In this document: one piece after another, positions 59,728-64,000 of the stretch | Layout: each line of letters begins with the position of its first letter | How positions within the stretch are numbered: position 1 is the first letter of the stretch | From: Strigops habroptila | Taxonomy: Eukaryota; Chordata; Aves; Psittaciformes; Psittacidae | Assembly: GCF_004027225.2 (NCBI RefSeq) | Contig: NC_044297.2 | Span: 2,207,569 to 2,271,568, forward strand | Reading direction: 5' to 3' | Length of the DNA stretch: 64,000 nucleotides | Made by a program: the position numbers and the translations under genes | Notes under the pieces: model-generated | Database searches by the model: none | Told to the model about the DNA's origin: nothing | The model's input: the letters and a program-made list of their open reading frames with translations, nothing else

Positions 59728-60171
59728 ATGAGGCCCCGCGATGCCTGGTGCTGGGTGGCCGTGCTGCTGCTCGTCCTCTTCAGCGACGTCTCCGGCGGCC
59801 GCCGCGGTGCGGGCGGGAGAACCGGCGCCCGAGGCGGCAGCGGGGGGCTGCGCGGGGGCTTCCGAGCTGTGTCCCGCGGCGGGGGCACCCCGGGCCGTGG
59901 CTCCAAAGTGGCGGGGGCCATCGCGGCCGGCGCTGCCGCGGGGTACGGGATGGGGCTATTGGGGCGCCCGCGGCCGCCCCGCCTGGGTCACGGCGTGCCG
60001 GGAGCGCGGCAGCCCGCGGCCGCGAGTGGATTTCATGCTCCGGGTTGGCCAGACATGGGTGTCAAGAGGGGACCCCCCAACCGAGCCCATGGGGACCGGC
60101 GTGGTGGCATCAGCCCCGTCCTGCTGCTGGCACCCACTGTCTGCTTCATCAGCCATGGGCTGCAGCGCTGA
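59728..60171 (+). CDS. SPRNB: Shadoo-type prion-family protein, Shadoo-2 (SPRNB)-like
   Basis: The ORF encodes 147 residues. Seen in order: a signal peptide with core WVAVLLLVLF (cleavage likely near residue 22); an Arg/Gly-rich basic stretch (about 23-58); an Ala/Gly hydrophobic segment (60-79, KVAGAIAAGAAAGYGMGLLG) like the palindromic region of PrP and Shadoo; a proline/basic stretch; and a hydrophobic tail (128-142), possibly a GPI-attachment signal. Shadoo proteins share this layout, a length near 150 and a one-exon ORF. No Cys or N-glycosylation sequon is seen in the predicted mature chain, and there is no PrP-like globular domain. The ATG (A at -3) lies 10 nt after a CCTCCGCAG acceptor, as expected for a prion-family coding exon. 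Position next to RASSF2 favours Shadoo-2 over Shadoo (SPRN), which maps elsewhere in mammals. The symbol is tentative. Function is unknown; a cell-surface or secreted protein is inferred. Confidence 0.75.
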   Translation: MRPRDAWCWVAVLLLVLFSDVSGGRRGAGGRTGARGGSGGLRGGFRAVSRGGGTPGRGSKVAGAIAAGAAAGYGMGLLGRPRPPRLGHGVPGARQPAAASGFHAPGWPDMGVKRGPPNRAHGDRRGGISPVLLLAPTVCFISHGLQR

Positions 60172-60577
60172 GCATGGGCAGGGGGTGACCCCTGCCGGCT
60201 GAGCCCGCCGGGATTCCAATACTGAATGACTTTCCTGGGAGATTAGATGTGGCTTGGGGAGGTGGAAGAGATGCTCCTTGGTTCCCCCTCTACGGCGTGA
60301 TGGGACCCTGCTGGAGCTGGACATCCATCCGCATGCCTGTTGGGCCACCTGGGTCCTGCAAACCCCCGTCTGGAAGAGCATGTACATGAGAAATCCAACC
60401 CTTCAAGAACGTGTGGCTATTTGAACCTGGAGAGATGCTGGATCAGCCCCGGCAGTGCTTGGTTCTAGTTTCAAACTGCATGGTTTTACCAAAAACTCGT
60501 CCTTTTCCCCCAAAAGAGTGCTGGGACTCAGTGCAGGGGAGTGATGTGGGGCTTGAAAATGGACCCCTCTGCCTTGT

Positions 60578-60583
60578 AATAAA
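60578..60583 (+). terminator. SPRNB: Candidate poly(A) signal of the Shadoo-like gene
   Basis: AATAAA followed by a T-rich stretch at about 60605-60615. Another AATAAA lies at 60998-61003 and could serve a longer transcript. Confidence 0.5.
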
Positions 60584-61161
60584 GTTTGGCCTTGAGGCAT
60601 CCTCTCCTTTTTTAACCAAATCCATCGTGTTTAGCACCAGAAGCAACCTGAGGAAGAGCTGCATCTTTGAGGGATGCTGCAGGGAGGGGTGAGCATGGTG
60701 CTTGAGATCAGCTCTCCCACCTCATCCCATGTCTCTGGCTTTGATGTGTTCAAATGACCCAATCTTCAGCATCCCCTGCCCAAAACACACCCAGCTGTGG
60801 GACTGACCCTTCCTCAGGTGCTTCGTGTTTGGCAGAGAGGATGCAAATCCTCCCTGGGAAGAGCTCAAAAGCAGCTGTGAGAGTTGCTTTTACCTCTAGT
60901 GTCTGCGTTTTCTTTTCTAGTCCCTGTCTTGGGTGGTTAAACCTTCCCTAAAACCTGGTTTAGCTGCAGCAGCTCAACCGTTGCTGTAAGCAAAGAAAAT
61001 AAAGCAGTGCCAAGCAAAATATTTGGGATCCCCCCAAAAAACCTGTGGGAAGCCACAATCACCCTCCTCCAGCAGGTAAGACATTCACATTTTGGGCTTG
61101 GTTGTCTGTGAGTGGGATGTTTCTCCTTGGAATTAGAGTTTTTTGGGGGTTATGAATATCC

Positions 61162-61218
61162 TTATCATGGCATGGTTTGGGTTGGTAAGGACCTTACAGC
61201 TCATCCAGTTCCAACCCT
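61162..61218 (-). mobile_element. CR1 LINE 3' end
   Basis: A short antisense remnant reading ATGGTTTGGGTTGGTAAGGA. Confidence 0.75.
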
Positions 61219-62669
61219 CTTCTTCACTTCCCCAGGAGAGTGGTTGAACCAGGTCTTGCCTCTATCAAGGGGTGGAAGGAGCCCTGGCTGATGTACATTC
61301 ATTTGCTGGGCTCTTTTACAATACTTTCTTAAGTGTTATGGAAGTTGTTTGGCTCCTGAGGGATTTAACAGCATTTTGGTGCAGGTGAGAATGGGATTCA
61401 CCCAAGGGTGATGCTCTTATGGCTGTCCAAGTAGCTGTGATCTCTTTGCTGGCTTAGGTTGGACAAATCCAGCTCTTCCTATATATAGTGGGTTATTTTA
61501 ATGTCCTTGTTTAAAACGAGCAATGAACCCGGCAGAAACTCCAATCTGCCTTTTCCCAGCATATATTTTGCATCCAGACCTGCCCAGGTTATGCTTCAAT
61601 GTCCAGACCCCACCACCAGCATCCTCCACTCGCAGCCCTGATGCGCAGCCCACGCTCAGAACCACCACAGGGATGATCCCACACTTCCTACATTACAATC
61701 CCAACTTTTCTTGCTTATTCCCTCCCGCTGGTGTGCAGTACATGGGGAAATGCTCTGATCTCCCCAGTTTAATTGGCAGCCCTTGCAATGGGCTGCACTT
61801 TAGGAAAAGCCCTTAAAAGCTATTAACATGCTCATTAATCACCTTGTGCTGGGGAGTTTTAAGGTTGTGTGTTTGGATGGGGAGTGGGGCTGCTCTTGAG
61901 CAACCCCAGATGCTGAGATGCTTCTCTAGGTGAGTTTTGCGGGCAAATCAAGCTGTTTTCATGCATTTTGCTCTGAAACAGCAACCAAGCGAGCACTGAC
62001 CTCCAGGGTGGCCGGCTGTAAAGCTGAGCCTAAGTTTGGAGGGTTCTTTGGGAGACCCAGCCTTGCAAAACCATCCTGGGAGCTAGTGCTGGGCTCGGAC
62101 GGGAGATGGTGCTGTTCGCTCAGCGGTGCATCTCCTCTAACCCCTGACACCGGATCAGATGCAGGCATGAAATCACCCCCGGATGAGGTTTAGGCACTTG
62201 CTTTGTATTTCAAGCCTCTAAATAATGCTATTTCTGCTCCAGCTCTCTGCAAACTTTCCAGCTGGGCACCAAAAATCCCCTTTACGCAGGTTTTTTCCAG
62301 TGAGAAAAAGATATTTGCTTGCTCTGCCTGCATGGGGGATGCTTATTTGTGGGGATGAGGGATGCAAAGTGCCCTGGGATGGGCGATTTGGAGGAGAGTA
62401 TAAAAGCCAACACCCAAATGTTATTGCATTTGTACTTTGGGGTGTATTTATTAGCAGCCTGGTAAATCAGAAGCACTTCCCACCCTCTTTTGCAGCTTAA
62501 GGGCAGGGGAGACTTTGGAGTATTTAGCTAATTAATACAGAGCAATTAATTTATCTAGCTCAACAGATCACTCTTAGAGGATAAGAGGGCTTCAGGGTTA
62601 TTGGATCCAACCATTCTTAAAGGACATGAGGGCTCAGACCATGTCCCCATGTCCTGCTTGAGTGCTTCC

Positions 62670-62752
62670 AGGGCCAGGAAGGGGTTGGGGGTTGGAAATG
62701 GATGAGCTTTAAAGTGCCTTTCAACCCAAACCAGTCTGGGATTCTATGATCT
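62670..62752 (+). mobile_element. CR1 LINE 3' end
   Basis: A short sense remnant ending CTGGGATTCTATGATC. Confidence 0.8.
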
Positions 62753-64000
62753 ACAGGAACTCTATATCTCTGTTATGAATCTTTTAGGGTTTCCTCTTAG
62801 TGAGCAAGCCACTTGCACACAGGAAGAACAATCTATTTAGTGCTGAATATCCTTTCTCTTTTATTTTTTGGTATGTAAAAGAGTCACATTTGGGGATTAC
62901 CTGTGGCACTGCTTAAAGACCAACTTCTTCAGCATCCCTGTGGGCAATAAATCACATCCTGCATAGGCTCAAACCAAACAGGCCCAAGACTTAGTCTTGA
63001 GCTTAAAATTAAAGCTGAAGGATTCAAACTCTTCCATCTTTCTTTTTAATTCTAATTTTTAACCTATAGTCTAATGCATCTACATAGTCATCTAATGGCG
63101 ATGCTGGTTTAGGTACCAAGGAGATAGGGAATTCTGGCAGTGTTAAGTAGGGCTTGAAGGCTTCATGTGGAGTTGGTTGGGCTTAATGCCATGAAACAGC
63201 AAATGTAAAAACTCTTTTATTAGACAGAAAATAGATGGAGTAAATACAAGGAATAAATGGGAGTTGACTTTCTATGGGGAGAAGAAACTCCTGGCCCCAA
63301 CCAGTTCATTGGCTTTAGTAGAAACTATTTGGTGGATGGTAGCGATAGAATTAGCAGGAGCAGAGGAGGAGAAAGTTAACTGAAATTGTGGGGTTTAGGC
63401 CAAATTTGGTGCTGAAAGGGAACAAAGGCGCCCACAGGCAGGGTGAAAAATGCTGCTTCTGTCTGTGGGGACGGCCGGGAGCTGTTTGCATGAAGGAGGC
63501 TGACGTGTGTCTTGGCTTTATCCGTTTTAATTTGTACCAGACGTGGAACACTTAGAAAAGTATCAGAACAGCACATTTCATACATGCACCGTGATGGGTT
63601 TACAAAACATTCGCATATCACAAAGTCCAGGTTTACCTCAAAGTCCTGCTTTTCTGGTGAATATCCTTGAAAGATTCCTTTTCTCTCTATCTATACATAT
63701 ATATATATATTCATTTAGCTTACACCAAGGCGAAAAATCAGTTAGAACGCTGTCATTCAGTGCCTTGCAAAAAAATACATGAGAGATATTAAATAGAACT
63801 CAGGGTGATGGGCTTGACAAGCGCAACTTTACGGATGCTACAGGTTCTACACAACCCAGCATCGACCTCAACACCAAAAGCAGGAATTTTACCCACAAAT
63901 TACTTGCAAAATGTGGGGGTTTTTTTAAAGTATCTCCCATCCCAGGCTTGCTTTTCCCAATGCTGTCTGCTGTAACCATATGATTTAGCTGATTTATGTC

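Larger units (their letters stand above)
59718..60605 (+). other. SPRNB: Inferred terminal exon and 3' UTR of the Shadoo-like gene
   Basis: The acceptor AG at 59716-59717 gives an exon with 10 nt of leader, the whole ORF, and about 430 nt of 3' UTR to just past AATAAA at 60578-60583. The 5' half is very CpG-dense. If the AG is not used, the gene could instead be intronless with its promoter in this CpG-rich segment. Confidence 0.5.
60606..64000. other. Downstream region without recognised gene
   Basis: No exon, PrP-type ORF or CpG island seen. It contains small CR1 remnants (about 61162-61218 antisense and 62670-62752 sense) and an AT dinucleotide run at about 63692-63712. Gene-free as far as I can tell. 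Confidence 0.6.

Noticed and set aside
59703..60202. Open frames of 153-161 codons in the other two + strand frames of the Shadoo-like exon
   Set aside because: They arise from the same GC-rich stretch and lack a domain layout. Only the frame starting at 59728 shows signal peptide, basic region and hydrophobic segment.
61523..62500. Open frames of about 90 codons to the right of the Shadoo-like gene, considered as PRNP exons
   Set aside because: They show no repeats, hydrophobic palindrome or globular-domain residues expected of PrP, and no supporting splice sites.
1..64000. CRISPR arrays, bacterial operons or phage-like modules
   Set aside because: The spliced vertebrate genes and CR1 LINEs show this is avian nuclear DNA. 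No direct-repeat/spacer pattern was found.

Overview
This is vertebrate nuclear DNA, almost certainly from a bird. Both main genes have many small exons with GT-AG introns and encode proteins recognisable from the tetrapod families. The dispersed repeats are nearly all CR1-type LINE fragments, about thirty of them, and many end in the CR1 ATTCTATG-like 3' terminus. The 15 coding exons of the first gene fit into about 30 kb, which suits a compact avian (micro)chromosome. The species cannot be named from the sequence.

Three genes lie on the + strand, head to tail. (1) SLC23A2 (vitamin C transporter SVCT2) has all 15 coding exons between 7317 and 37582. They join in frame to 649 codons, and a long 3' UTR probably ends just after the AATAAA at 42698. 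Window positions 1-7135 are its 5' intron. (2) RASSF2 has a CpG-rich promoter and probable first exon near 45.94-46.06 kb, ten coding exons from 50110 to 56405 (323 codons), and a 3' UTR probably ending near 58.4-58.55 kb. (3) A single-exon ORF at 59728-60171 (147 codons) has the layout of a Shadoo-type prion-family protein: signal peptide, Arg/Gly-rich stretch, Ala/Gly hydrophobic segment and hydrophobic C-terminal tail. It sits beside RASSF2, in the region that holds prion genes in other vertebrates, so I call it a Shadoo-2 (SPRNB)-like gene. It is the most interesting object in the window. No PrP ORF with a folded globular domain is present.

Region by region: 1-7.1 kb is intron with CR1 pieces. 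7.1-42.7 kb is the SLC23A2 body and 3' UTR; its introns carry about 18 CR1 fragments, one of them a long antisense copy with reverse-transcriptase remains. 42.7-45.6 kb is intergenic and holds a perfect 19-bp hairpin. 45.59-45.94 kb is a minisatellite of about 40 bp per unit next to the RASSF2 CpG island. 46-58.5 kb is RASSF2. 58.5-59.7 kb holds an inverted pair of CR1 elements directly before the Shadoo-like exon. 60.2-64 kb has two small CR1 remnants and no gene I can support.

The three genes are not a pathway: one is a membrane transporter, one a Ras-association/SARAH adaptor, and one a predicted GPI-anchored or secreted surface protein. Their shared interest is the conserved SLC23A2-RASSF2-prion neighbourhood. 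Coordinates of coding exons are exact where splice sites are stated. CR1 and UTR limits are approximate.
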